Origin: Myxococcales bacterium
GTDB lineage: Bacteria; Myxococcota_A; Polyangia; Nannocystales; Nannocystaceae
Length of the DNA: 64,000 nucleotides
NCBI GenBank assembly: GCA_020633335.1
Contig: JACKDU010000001.1
Location: 620,001 to 684,000, forward strand
Reading direction: 5' to 3'
Part shown: positions 8,256 through 18,304 of the stretch, in pieces
How the letters are laid out: every line of letters starts with the position of its first letter
Numbering within the stretch: position 1 is the first letter of the stretch
Program-made: the position numbers and the translations under genes
The notes under the pieces: generated by a model
The model's input: only the letters and a program-made list of their open reading frames with translations
The model's database searches: none
Told to the model about the DNA's origin: nothing

Positions 8256-8675
8256 CTACTCGGTCGGGCTCGCGCTGCCCTCGTCGTCGGCGTCGTCGGC
8301 GTCGTCGGCGTCGTGGCCGGTGAGGTAGGCGATCGCCCGCACCAGCTCCATCAGCCGCTTGCGGGTCTTCTCGGAGCGGATCCGGAACTCGATGCCCATC
8401 CCCGGCTGGCCGTTGGGCCCGTGCTGTGACGTCGTCCACTTGACCTCGCCGTCGAGCTCGATCGGCTGGGCCGGGCGCTCGCCGACCAGCGGCGGGGTGA
8501 AGCGGAGGCGGAGGATCGAGCCGACGGCGCAGGGGTCGTCGGTGCGGATGAAGATCCCCATCGACGAGATGTCGGTGATGTAGGCGTAGAGGAAGGTCGA
8601 GTCGGCGGCGTAGTCGACCTCGATGTTGACCGGGAGGCGGCGGGCGCGGCGGCGGTTCTGCGGGCTCGTCTTCAT
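8256..8675 (-). CDS. PilZ-domain protein
   Basis: A 139-residue single-domain PilZ protein of the type widespread in myxobacteria. Motifs are the N-terminal NRRRARRLPVNIEVDY, corresponding to the RxxxR cyclic-di-GMP motif, and DISSMGIFIRTDDP, corresponding to [D/N]xSxxG. PilZ proteins read cyclic-di-GMP and act through protein contact; some paralogues no longer bind the nucleotide. The C-terminus is an acidic tail, DADDADDADDE, encoded by three copies of the 9-mer GTCGTCGGC (8283-8309, plus-strand reading), which could vary in length by slippage. It lies between the PP2C gene and the sterol pair on the same strand, with gaps of 48 and 114 bases. Confidence 0.88.
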   Translation of the reverse strand: MKTSPQNRRRARRLPVNIEVDYAADSTFLYAYITDISSMGIFIRTDDPCAVGSILRLRFTPPLVGERPAQPIELDGEVKWTTSQHGPNGQPGMGIEFRIRSEKTRKRLMELVRAIAYLTGHDADDADDADDEGSASPTE

Positions 8676-8723
8676 CGCCTGGATCTCTCTCCGCTCAACG
8701 CGCCTCGCTCGCTCACGCCTCGC

Positions 8724-9497
<774 letters not shown>

Positions 9498-9606
9498 CCT
9501 AGCCGAGCCGTCCAAACCCTGAAAGGCTTCCGTGTTCCTAGGCGGCGGCCGACTCTGCGCCCTCCGCGCAGTGTGCACCTGCACGGACCTCGGCGATGAT
9601 CCCGGG

Positions 9607-10893
9607 GTGCAGCCGTCAGCCGAGATCATTTGCGTCGGTGATGAGCTCCTCGCGGGCGACACCCTGGACACGAATTCCGCGGATATCGCCCGCTTCCTCC
9701 GCCTTTGGGGGGTGACGGTGCGGCGTGCGGTTTCGGTCGCCGACGGCGAGGCGGCGATCGTCGGCGCGCTTGAGGACGCGCTCGGGGCCGACCTCTGCGT
9801 GGTCACCGGGGGGCTCGGACCGACCGGTGACGATCTCACAGCCGCCGCCGTGGCCTCCGCGGCGGGCGTCGACCGCGTGCGATCGCCCGCGGCGATCGAG
9901 GCGATCACCGCACGCCTCGCGGCTCGCGGTCACGCATGCGACGAGGTCCAGCTCCGCCAGGCCGAGGTGCCGGCGGGCGCGACGATCGTCGACAACCCGA
10001 TCGGCATCGCCCCGGGCTTCGCGCTCGATCTCCGGGGGACGCTGGTGGTCTGCCTCCCCGGCGTGCCGACCGAGGTGCGGGCGATGCTCGAGGGCCTCGC
10101 GTCGCTCCTCCGCGCGCGCCTGGGCGACGCGCTCGGGCCGCGGCCGCGGCGGATCCTCCGGGTCTTCGGCCTCCGCGAGGGTGACCTCGCGGGCCGCCTG
10201 GAGCCGATCTTCGCGGCGCTCGGCCTCGAGGCCGCCGGCGCGGTCGTCCACTACCGGGCGCGCGGGCCCGAGATCGAGGTGACGATCGACGTCGGCGGCG
10301 CTCCGTCGGCGCTCGTCGACGCGGCGATCTCGCGGGCGCGTGAGGCCCTCGGGGACGCGGTCTACGGGCTCGGAGAGGCCGATCTCGCCGCTCGCGTCGT
10401 CGCCGCGCTGATCGCCGCCGAGCTCCGGGTGGCGAGCGCCGAGTCGTGCACCGGCGGCCGCGTCGCGGCGGCGATCACCGGGATCGCCGGGTCCTCGGCG
10501 TGTTTTCACGGGGCGATCGTCGCCTACGACAACGGGGTCAAGAGCGGCGTCCTCGGGGTCGACGAGGCGATCCTCGCGGAGCACGGCGCGGTCTCCGAGC
10601 CGGTCGCCCGGGCGATGGCCGAGGGCGTGCGGGTCGCCCTCGCCGGCCACGCCGACATCGGCGTCGGCATCACCGGGATCGCCGGCCCCGGCGGCGGCTC
10701 GCCGGCCAAGCCGGTGGGCACCGTCGACTTCGCGGTCAGCGACGGCGAGCGAACGACCCACCGCCGCCTCCACCTCCGGGGCGATCGCTCGACGATCCAG
10801 GCGCATGCGACCGCCTGGGCGCTCTGGCTGGTCTGGGAGCGGCTCCGGGAGCGCGGCCTCGCCGAGGTCACCGAGCTCGCCGAGCTCGCCTGA
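9607..10893 (+). CDS. cinA: CinA, nicotinamide-nucleotide amidase / competence-damage protein
   Basis: CinA joins an N-terminal MoCF/COG1058 domain (ADP-ribose-type pyrophosphatase) to a C-terminal NMN amidase domain and salvages pyridine nucleotides; it is commonly paired with recA. Seen: AEIICVGDELLAGDTLDTN at the start, TGGLGPTGDDLT near residue 75, CLPGVPTEVRAML in the first domain, and ASAESCTGGRVAAAITGIAG plus GITGIAGPGGGSPAKPVGTV in the amidase domain. At 428 residues it has the usual length. The GTG at 9607 is chosen because conserved sequence begins at once; the preceding 100 bases look non-coding and hold the divergent PP2C control region. RecA follows after a 213-base gap containing tandem repeats. 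Confidence 0.93.
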   Translation: MQPSAEIICVGDELLAGDTLDTNSADIARFLRLWGVTVRRAVSVADGEAAIVGALEDALGADLCVVTGGLGPTGDDLTAAAVASAAGVDRVRSPAAIEAITARLAARGHACDEVQLRQAEVPAGATIVDNPIGIAPGFALDLRGTLVVCLPGVPTEVRAMLEGLASLLRARLGDALGPRPRRILRVFGLREGDLAGRLEPIFAALGLEAAGAVVHYRARGPEIEVTIDVGGAPSALVDAAISRAREALGDAVYGLGEADLAARVVAALIAAELRVASAESCTGGRVAAAITGIAGSSACFHGAIVAYDNGVKSGVLGVDEAILAEHGAVSEPVARAMAEGVRVALAGHADIGVGITGIAGPGGGSPAKPVGTVDFAVSDGERTTHRRLHLRGDRSTIQAHATAWALWLVWERLRERGLAEVTELAELA

Positions 10894-10978
10894 CGCGAGG
10901 CGACGCGAGCCAGACGCGAGCCAGACGCGAACCAGACGCGAGGCCGACGCGAGGCGACGCGAGGCCGACGCGAGCCTG
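10893..10978 (+). repeat. Eight imperfect 10-11-base tandem repeats between cinA and recA
   Basis: Eight consecutive units of the form ACGCGAGSCVG, with lengths of 10 or 11 bases, begin on the last base of the cinA stop codon. Typical units are ACGCGAGCCAG, ACGCGAACCAG and ACGCGAGGCCG. The mixed unit length rules out a coding repeat. The function is unknown; the array lies about 130 bases upstream of recA. Confidence 0.8.
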
Positions 10979-11106
10979 GCGTGCGATGGACGCGACGCGC
11001 GTCCGGCGGAGCGCCCGCGACGCCCGCCGCGGGCCGATCCGAGGCCGTGGCGACTTCGGCGAGGGGCTGCTAGGGTTTGGCCCCCGCGCGGTCGGGAGCA
11101 GGATCC

Positions 11107-12231
<1,125 letters not shown>

Positions 12232-12250
12232 GCCGACGGCCAAACGCGCA

Positions 12251-12293
12251 GGGGCGCGGCGGCTCGAGGTCGTCGCGCCCCTTCTGTCTCTTT
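12251..12293. terminator. Terminator after recA
   Basis: An 8-bp stem, GGGGCGCG (12251-12258) with CGCGCCCC (12274-12281), is followed by a pyrimidine-rich TTCTGTCTCTTT tract. It ends recA and lies 2 bases before the stop codon of the converging gene, so it may serve both, though the T-tract is only on the recA side. Confidence 0.75.
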
Positions 12294-12295
12294 GG

Positions 12296-12952
12296 TCAGG
12301 TAACCTTGGTGACGTCGACGCGGCGGATCTCGAGGGCGCCGCTCTGACCCACCGGGATCCCCATGACAAGCGACACGAGGTAGGCGGCGCCGGTGATCTC
12401 GAAGGGGACCAGGAACTTGTCGCCGCTCCGGTTGGCGACGTCGTGGAAGCTGCCGCCGGGGTAGAGCCAGCCCCGCATGTCGAGCTGACCGGCGCCTCCG
12501 CCGGCGTGGACGACCGCGAGGTAGATCCCGGCGCTCTCACCCAAGGGCAGCGAGAGGTCGAAGACGGCCAGCTGCCCGGGGGCGCTGAGCTCGATGTAGG
12601 AGCCCGCGCCGTCCTTCGAGCGGAAGACGTGGTGGGCGTCGTAGGTGTTGATCGTCTGCCCGGGGTGGTCGAGCCCGAGCTGGACCGTCGATCCGGGGGC
12701 GCCGATGCTCGAGCTCACGAGCGCGGTCGGCGGGGCGACGTGGAGGTCGGTGGCGACCCGCCGGAGGAGCGTCGGGAACTCGGCGTCGGCGCGGGCGAGC
12801 GCGCTGGCGCCGACCTCGGCGCGCCTTCGCAGGGCGTCCGCGTCGGCGGCAGGGCGCGCGCTCGACGAGACCCGAGCGAGGCGGAGCGCCGGCTCGGTCG
12901 CGCCTGGGTGCGCGCGGCCTCGGAGGAGGCGGGGATCGATCGGGTTCGGCAT
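12296..12952 (-). CDS. Hypothetical protein, beta-rich C-terminal domain
   Basis: A 218-residue protein I do not recognise. It begins MPNPIDPRLL, has no signal peptide, an Ala/Arg-rich helical first 70 residues, and a C-terminal half (from about residue 85) of alternating hydrophobic beta-strands (SYIELSAPGQLAVFDLSLPL, AGIYLAVVHAGGG, SGDKFLVPFEITG). A second protein of exactly the same length at 28025-28681 has the same plan: MPN start, helical and Pro/Arg-rich N-terminal part, and beta-rich end with [A]G[IV]YL at the matching position. The two may be diverged paralogues; the identity is too low for me to be sure. High G/C third positions support coding. It converges on recA. Confidence 0.6.
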   Translation of the reverse strand: MPNPIDPRLLRGRAHPGATEPALRLARVSSSARPAADADALRRRAEVGASALARADAEFPTLLRRVATDLHVAPPTALVSSSIGAPGSTVQLGLDHPGQTINTYDAHHVFRSKDGAGSYIELSAPGQLAVFDLSLPLGESAGIYLAVVHAGGGAGQLDMRGWLYPGGSFHDVANRSGDKFLVPFEITGAAYLVSLVMGIPVGQSGALEIRRVDVTKVT

Positions 12953-13051
12953 GCGGGCGACGATCGCACGCCGCTCAGCCGGCCGCCAGCGCCCCGCCAG
13001 GGGCGCGTGGGCGTCATCGCGCCCGCGCCGCCGAAGGGCGTGGCGAGCCCC

Positions 13052-13576
13052 TCAGGCGTCGCTCGCCGGGTCGCCGCACTCGGGGACGCCGAGCTTGAAG
13101 ATCCCCTCGGGCGCCGAGGCGAGGCCGATCCGGTAGAAGCGGACGCTCGGCGGCGGCGCCTCCTCGGCCCTCGCCTTCGCCTCGCCCTTCTTCGCCTTGC
13201 CCCTCTTCGCCGGCTCCTCGCAGGGCGCGGGCGAGACCACGACCAGGCGGGCGCCGTCGACCGTGAAGGAGCGGAGCTCGCTGGTGATCGCCAGGACCTT
13301 GTCCTGGGAGAAGTCGAGGCCCTGGACCTGCGGGGTGAAGGCGGCGGCGCACTCGCTCATCCCGCGGGCGGGGGAGGCGACGAATTCCTCGACCTCGGCG
13401 GCCGAGGTGAAGAGGCGGTCGGCGAGGGGGAGCGCCGGCTGGCACTCGCCGAGGAGGAGCGACTCGCCGGCCGGGAGGGGCGGGGTCGTGCTCGCGCCGC
13501 CGCGGTCGCAGGCCCCGAGGAGCGAGAGCGTGAGGGAGAGCGCGAGCGCGAGCGCGGGGAGGGGGGCGAGCTTCAT
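13052..13576 (-). CDS. Small putative lipoprotein
   Basis: A 174-residue predicted lipoprotein. The signal peptide MKLAPLPALALALSLTLSLL is followed by the lipobox LLGAC with lipidated Cys23. The mature part has four further cysteines (in LGECQP, MSECAA, APCEEP and PECGDP), an internal Lys/Ala/Glu-rich low-complexity segment (PAKRGKAKKGEAKARAEEA) and no domain I recognise. The start at 13576 is chosen because it sits directly before the hydrophobic core; an in-frame upstream ATG at 13618 would add 14 hydrophilic residues. It follows radA by 31 bases on the same strand and could be cotranscribed, but nothing links the two functions. Confidence 0.7.
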   Translation of the reverse strand: MKLAPLPALALALSLTLSLLGACDRGGASTTPPLPAGESLLLGECQPALPLADRLFTSAAEVEEFVASPARGMSECAAAFTPQVQGLDFSQDKVLAITSELRSFTVDGARLVVVSPAPCEEPAKRGKAKKGEAKARAEEAPPPSVRFYRIGLASAPEGIFKLGVPECGDPASDA

Positions 13577-13607
13577 CGCATCTTCTCCAGGAGCCATGTC
13601 TGAAAGT

Positions 13608-15071
13608 TCATGTCCCATGAGACCGGATCGGCGCGGCCGCCGGCGCGCCGGCGAAGGCGAGCTCGATCGCCTCTGAGACCGTCCGGGCGGTGACCACCTC
13701 GACCCCGCGGAGCGCGGCCCGGGTCGCCTTGCCGAGGGGCGAGGCGCCCTTGACCCCGGCGGCGATCAGCACCTTGCCGAAGCCGAGGCGGGCGGCCTCG
13801 ACCACCCGGGCGTCGAGGCGCGGGACCTGGCGGAGCTCGCCGGTGAGGCCGATCTCGGCGATCGCCACCATCCCCGGGTGGAGCGGGCGTCGCATGTGCG
13901 AGGAGGCGATCGCCAGGAGGATCGCCAGGTCGGAGGCCGGCTCGCCGAGGCGGACGCCGCCGACGACGTTGACGAAGACGTCCTGGTCGAGGACGAAGAG
14001 GCCGGCGTGGCGGTCGAGCACCGCCATCAGCATCGCCACCCGGGCCGCGTCGACGCCGACGCAGGTCCGCCGCGGGTTGCCGAAGGCGGCGCCGAGGAGC
14101 GCCTGGATCTCGAGGAGGAGCGGCCGCGAGCCCTCGAGCGAGGCGGTGACGCAGGAGCCGAAGGCCCCCTGCTGGCGCTCGGCGAGGAAGGCCTCGGAGG
14201 GGTTTCGGATCTCACGGAGGCCGTCGCCGCGCATCTCGAAGACCCCGAGCTCCTGGGTCGAGCCGAAGCGGTTCTTGGTCGCCCGCAGCATGCGGGTCGC
14301 GTGGTCGTCGTCGCCCTCGAAGGAGAGGACGGTGTCGACGAGGTGCTCGAGGAGGCGGGGGCCGGCGAGCTGGCCCTCCTTGGTGACGTGGCCGACGACG
14401 ACCACCGGGACGCCGTGGCGCTTGGCGAAGCCGATGAGCTGGGCGATCACCGTGCGGATCTGCGAGATGTTCCCCGGCAGCCCCTCCTGGTCCTCGGCGT
14501 AGACGGTCTGGACCGAGTCGACCACCAGGGCGCCGAGCTCGCCCGCCCGCTCGTTCGCGGCCGCGAGGATCGCCTCGATCCGGGTGTCGGCGAGGAGGAG
14601 GAGGCCGGGGTGGGCGGCGCCGAGGCGGCCGGCCCGGGCGGCGACCTGGGCGACCGACTCCTCGCCGCTGGCGTAAAGGACAGGTCCTGCCCTTCGGGCC
14701 AGGCTCGCGGAGGCCTGGAGGAGGAGCGTCGACTTGCCGATCCCCGGGGGGCCGCCGAGGAGGACGACCGAGCCCGGGACCAGGCCGCCGCCGAGCACAC
14801 GATCGACCTCGCCGATCCCGCAGGGGCGCCGCGGGGCGCCGTCGACCTCGGCCTGGGCGGCGGTCGACGCGACCACCCGCGGCGCGTGGCTCGGGGTCGA
14901 GTGGAGGACCACCCGGTCGCCGCCCTCAGGCGGCGCCGCCTCCTCCTCGATCGTGTTCCACTCGCCGCAGCTCGGGCAGCGCCCGTACCACCCCGAGTGG
15001 GTCGCACCGCAGGCGTTGCACACCCAGCGGCTGCTCGTCTTCTTCGATTTGGTCGCCCTGTTCTTGGCCAT
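13608..15071 (-). CDS. radA: DNA repair protein RadA/Sms
   Basis: RadA is a RecA-like branch-migration motor (hexameric helicase) that processes recombination intermediates in repair and transformation. The 487-residue protein has the N-terminal C4 zinc finger (Cys18, Cys21, Cys32, Cys35 in CNACG...CPSCGEW), the Walker A GGPPGIGKST (residues 106-115), Walker B LGALVVDSVQT, the RadA-specific KNRFGS motif, and the C-terminal Lon-protease-like domain (VFVNVVGGVRLGEPASDLA) lacking the catalytic Ser-Lys pair, as is normal for RadA. The length is slightly above the usual 455 because of a Pro/Ala-rich tail. Together with recA and comEC it adds a recombination theme to this side of the window. Confidence 0.96.
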   Translation of the reverse strand: MAKNRATKSKKTSSRWVCNACGATHSGWYGRCPSCGEWNTIEEEAAPPEGGDRVVLHSTPSHAPRVVASTAAQAEVDGAPRRPCGIGEVDRVLGGGLVPGSVVLLGGPPGIGKSTLLLQASASLARRAGPVLYASGEESVAQVAARAGRLGAAHPGLLLLADTRIEAILAAANERAGELGALVVDSVQTVYAEDQEGLPGNISQIRTVIAQLIGFAKRHGVPVVVVGHVTKEGQLAGPRLLEHLVDTVLSFEGDDDHATRMLRATKNRFGSTQELGVFEMRGDGLREIRNPSEAFLAERQQGAFGSCVTASLEGSRPLLLEIQALLGAAFGNPRRTCVGVDAARVAMLMAVLDRHAGLFVLDQDVFVNVVGGVRLGEPASDLAILLAIASSHMRRPLHPGMVAIAEIGLTGELRQVPRLDARVVEAARLGFGKVLIAAGVKGASPLGKATRAALRGVEVVTARTVSEAIELAFAGAPAAAPIRSHGT

Positions 15072-15092
15072 CCCCGGGGTGTTCGGCCGCCG

Positions 15093-17207
15093 CTAGAACC
15101 TGATCCCCACCGAGCCCTGGATCGTCTGGACCGCCTTCGCGTCGCCGTTGTTGCCGACCGCGTTGCCGTTCTGCGCGGGGTAGATGCTCGCAGGCCGGTC
15201 GAAGGCGCCGAAGGGGAAGAGCGCGCCGTACTGGAGCTGGACGAAGATCGGCTCGCGGGTGTCGTGGTAGCGGAGGCCGGCGTCGATCTCGAGGCCCCAC
15301 GAGTACTTGTGGCCGAAGGTCGCCTGCCGCTGGTGGGCGATCGCGTACTGGACATCCAGGCGCGCCGACATGTTGTTCTGGAGGAAGTAGAAGGCGGCCC
15401 AGGGGCGGAAGTAGGCGGCGTTCGAGACCGTGCCCAGGGCCTCCCGGAAGAGGAGGAGGTCCTGCATGTAGGCCGGGTTGAAGCGGAAGGCGCTCTGGTA
15501 CTCGTTGCCGCCGATGCTCAGCGGGCTCATCGCGTTGCGGTTGGTCCCGCCCGCGTCGTCGCCGCTGGCGAAGCCCTGGTCGAAGCCGAGGTGGAAGCGG
15601 TCCTTGTAGAGGCCGTACTTGAGCTCGAGGGCGTAGCCGAACTGGCGGATCTTGACCCGAGAGAGGTCCTCGTCGCCGATCGTCTGGAGGCCGTCGGTCG
15701 GGACGCTCGTCAGGTCGCGCTCGTTGAAGCGGCCGACCACGCCGGCGGCCTCGAGCTCGACCCGCAGGGTCCGCCAGTTGACCCGCAGCCAGATGTCCGG
15801 GGTGACGACCAGCGCCTTGCGGTGGATCAGGAGGTTCGCGTAGTTCTGGATCCCGGAGTCGCCGGCCGCGTCGGCGTCGCCGTTGCCGAGCGCCGAGCCG
15901 TGGCGGCCGAGGCCGTCGTCCGGGTTGTCGTCGGTCCAGGTCGGGTTGGTGCCGAGGCCGTCGCCGAGGCCGGGGGAGCCGGTCACGCGGTCGAGGCTCT
16001 GGTAGCGGAGCCAGGCGATCGCCCCGTAGTTGACCACCGGGGTGCCGAGCGAGAGCTTGCGGCGGAGCATGCTCGGGTCGTCGCGGCGGACGATCGAGAG
16101 GCGCCACTGGTAGACGTTGTCGAACTTCTCGACGCTGAAGTCCTGGCCGACGTTGTTGCCCGAGGCCCACTTCGGCCCGAGGAGCTGGGCGGTCGTCGGC
16201 CCCGAGGCGGCCCAGTCCCACGACGCCTCGAGGCGGTGGGTGCGGCGGCGATCCTTGCCGAAGTCGACCCCGAGGCGGACCGAGTCGACCGAGTCGCCGT
16301 AGTCCATGTCGAGCATCCGGACGATGTCGCCGTGGTCGCCGCGGTAGTAGCCGTTGCCGTCGTTGGCGACGATCCCCATCCCCCAGTGGTGGGGCATGCG
16401 GCCGAACTTGAGGTTGAGCCCCCAGCCGAACTGGATCTCGCCGTAGGCCCGCTTGACGACGATCGAGTCCGAGAAGGAGTTGCGGCCGTCGCTCGGCGGG
16501 GTCTGGGTGCGGGTGTAGAGGTCGATCGGCGCCCAGGGGTTCTCGCCGAGGTAGGAGTCCGGGGTCGAGCCGAGGACGACGTTGTCGAGGACGTCGATCT
16601 GCGAGTGGACCTTGACCATGTCGGTGACGTGGAGGGTCGGCTCGAGGCGGAGGCGCATGTTGGCGCTCGCGTTGCCGTTGCGCCGGCCGCAGCGGCGCGC
16701 CGCCTTGGTCGCGTTGACGCCGTTGGCGGTCAGGCCGGCGAGGCAGTCGCCGTCGCTTGCGACCAGCGAGTCGGCGCCGTCGATCGTCTCGCCGTAGTTC
16801 GAGGGCGGCGGCGTGAACTTGTTGTCGATGGCGACCGCGTCGGCGGCGCTGCCGGTCGACTGCCCGGTGCCGAGGCCCATGTCGAGGCGGTGGAAGTAGT
16901 CGCCCCTCGTGCGCATGTAGCCGTGGAGCTCAAAGAGCTGGAGGCGACGGAGCGTGCGGGGTTGGGCGGGGACCGGATCGATCGGCTGGAGGGCCTGCTT
17001 GTCCTTGGGCGCGGCCTCGGCCGGCCCCTCCTTCTTGTCCTTCCCGCCGCCGCCGGGCTGCGCGGGACCGCCCGGCATGCCGCCCATCCCCATGCCCGGC
17101 TGCGCGCGTGCGCTTTGGGCGAGGGCGAGCGCGACCACGGCCGCGGCGACCGGGGCGAGGCGTAGGGGCCAGATCTTCCGCGTTCGCAGTGGCTTTCGGC
17201 TGGGCAT
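15093..17207 (-). CDS. Outer-membrane beta-barrel protein, TIGR04551-like
   Basis: A 704-residue exported protein resembling the myxobacterial TIGR04551 family of unknown function. It has a signal peptide (hydrophobic core LAPVAAAVVALALAQSARAQ), then a Gly/Met/Pro-rich linker (GMGMGGMPGGPAQPGG) and a Lys/Glu-rich segment, then about 600 residues of alternating aromatic and polar residues (HGYMRTRGDYFHRLDMGLG, FGWGLNLKFGRMPHHWGMG, RFHLGFDQGFASGDDAG) ending in SVGIRF. The terminal Phe is the outer-membrane barrel insertion signal. Family membership comes from recall of the conserved pattern and is not proven. It is transcribed alone from a recognisable promoter (TTGACG/TAGCGT). A role as a porin-like channel is a guess. 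Confidence 0.75.
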   Translation of the reverse strand: MPSRKPLRTRKIWPLRLAPVAAAVVALALAQSARAQPGMGMGGMPGGPAQPGGGGKDKKEGPAEAAPKDKQALQPIDPVPAQPRTLRRLQLFELHGYMRTRGDYFHRLDMGLGTGQSTGSAADAVAIDNKFTPPPSNYGETIDGADSLVASDGDCLAGLTANGVNATKAARRCGRRNGNASANMRLRLEPTLHVTDMVKVHSQIDVLDNVVLGSTPDSYLGENPWAPIDLYTRTQTPPSDGRNSFSDSIVVKRAYGEIQFGWGLNLKFGRMPHHWGMGIVANDGNGYYRGDHGDIVRMLDMDYGDSVDSVRLGVDFGKDRRRTHRLEASWDWAASGPTTAQLLGPKWASGNNVGQDFSVEKFDNVYQWRLSIVRRDDPSMLRRKLSLGTPVVNYGAIAWLRYQSLDRVTGSPGLGDGLGTNPTWTDDNPDDGLGRHGSALGNGDADAAGDSGIQNYANLLIHRKALVVTPDIWLRVNWRTLRVELEAAGVVGRFNERDLTSVPTDGLQTIGDEDLSRVKIRQFGYALELKYGLYKDRFHLGFDQGFASGDDAGGTNRNAMSPLSIGGNEYQSAFRFNPAYMQDLLLFREALGTVSNAAYFRPWAAFYFLQNNMSARLDVQYAIAHQRQATFGHKYSWGLEIDAGLRYHDTREPIFVQLQYGALFPFGAFDRPASIYPAQNGNAVGNNGDAKAVQTIQGSVGIRF

Positions 17208-17220
17208 CGACGGGCGCGCG

Positions 17221-17249
17221 ACGCTAACAACCGCGCACCGGGGCGTCAA
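17221..17249 (-). promoter_or_regulatory. Promoter of the outer-membrane barrel gene
   Basis: Read on the minus strand, TTGACG (17249-17244) and TAGCGT (17226-17221) are separated by 17 bases, and the -10 box lies 13 bases before the ATG. This is one of the best sigma-70-like pairs in the window. Confidence 0.6.
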
Positions 17250-17378
17250 CCGGCGCCGCGCGGCCCGCGAGCGCCGTTTTTCGGGGTCCGCGAGGGCTCT
17301 GCGCCTTCTGCGCAAAGGCCCCGGAGGCCCCTGTAGACGTCGCCCCTGGCGGTCGGCGGCGCCCCTGGCGGGGTCCTC

Positions 17379-17421
17379 GCGGGCCCGCCGCCGCGCAGGG
17401 CGTCGACGCCCGCGGGCCCGC
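17379..17421 (-). terminator. Possible terminator of the polysaccharide deacetylase gene
   Basis: Two copies of the self-complementary decamer GCGGGCCCGC (17379-17388 and 17412-17421) can pair with each other across a 23-base loop just downstream of the deacetylase stop codon. There is no T-tract, so this is tentative. The same 233-base gap also has two copies of CGCCCCTGGCGG. Confidence 0.35.
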
Positions 17422-17440
17422 GGAGGATCTCGGCCGGTCC

Positions 17441-18229
17441 TCAGGTGAGCTCGTCGGCCGCCGGGATCCGGCAGGTGTAGCCGCGCTCGCCGAGCCCCTC
17501 GAGGACCGCCGCGAGCCCGCGCGGGCTCAGCGGGCGATCGTCGGGATCGCGGATCCCCTGGTGCATGCAGATGATCGCGCCGGGGTGGAGCTGGCCGAGG
17601 ACGCGGGCGGCGACCCGCGCCGGCTCGAAGCCCCGCACGCCGTCGTAGGCGCGGATCGACCAGGCGCAGAGGCGCATCCCGAGGCGGCCGAGGACCGGGT
17701 GGAGGGCGGGGCTCTTGATCCCCACGGGCGCCCGGAAGAGCGCCGGCGCCGGCCCGCCGGTGGCCGCGGCGATCGCCTCGTTGCAGCGACGCACCTCGCG
17801 CTCGACCTGGGCCGGCGGCGCGCACCAGAAGAACGCGGTCGGGTGGGTGTGGGAGTGGTTGGCGACCTGGTGGCCGCGCTCGACCATCGCCCGCACGAGC
17901 TCGGGGTGGCGGGCGGCGAGCTCACCCTTGAGGAAGAAGGTCGCGCGCGCGCCGTGGCGATCGAGGAGGTCGAGGATCTCGGCGCTGTCACCGGGATCGG
18001 GGCCGTCGTCGATCGTCAGCCAGACCGCCCGCTCGCCGGCGGCCGGTCGGAAGCGGGTGACCACCGGCCCGAGCCAGCCGAGGCCCGGCATGAAGAGCGG
18101 CGGCAGGATCGCCGCGTGGGCGGCCGCGAAGATCGCCAGGGCGGCGATCACCGAGGTGCCCCAGAGGCCGATCATCAGGAGCGGCGTCGCCAGGACGAAG
18201 GCGAAGATCAGCGGGCGGGTGATCGGCAC
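17441..18229 (-). CDS. Polysaccharide deacetylase (NodB/CE4 family)
   Basis: A 262-residue membrane-anchored CE4 deacetylase that removes acetyl groups from polysaccharide such as peptidoglycan or chitin-like polymers. Two hydrophobic helices occupy residues 5-55, followed by the NodB domain: motif 1 TIDDGPDPGDSAEILDLL (catalytic Asp and metal Asp), motif 2 HSHTHP (both metal His present), motif 3 LFRAPVGIKSPAL, and ICMHQGIRDP near the end. The catalytic domain therefore probably faces the periplasm. The start is a GTG at 18229, preceded at 8 bases by TACGCT (18243-18238) and without a Shine-Dalgarno, so a leaderless mRNA is likely. It diverges from the M32 carboxypeptidase gene. Confidence 0.9.
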   Translation of the reverse strand: MPITRPLIFAFVLATPLLMIGLWGTSVIAALAIFAAAHAAILPPLFMPGLGWLGPVVTRFRPAAGERAVWLTIDDGPDPGDSAEILDLLDRHGARATFFLKGELAARHPELVRAMVERGHQVANHSHTHPTAFFWCAPPAQVEREVRRCNEAIAAATGGPAPALFRAPVGIKSPALHPVLGRLGMRLCAWSIRAYDGVRGFEPARVAARVLGQLHPGAIICMHQGIRDPDDRPLSPRGLAAVLEGLGERGYTCRIPAADELT

Positions 18230-18304
18230 GGGGCGCGAGCGTAGCAGGCGAGCGGCCGCCGCGGAGCTTGCCGCGCGGGCGCCCGCCGGCCATCATCCTC
18301 GCCG

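Noticed and set aside
13878..17165. A 1095-codon plus-strand frame opposite radA and the outer-membrane barrel gene
   Set aside because: The composition is Ala/Val/Glu/Arg-only repeats with no domain; the opposite strand has RadA motifs and a signal-peptide barrel protein with proper ends.
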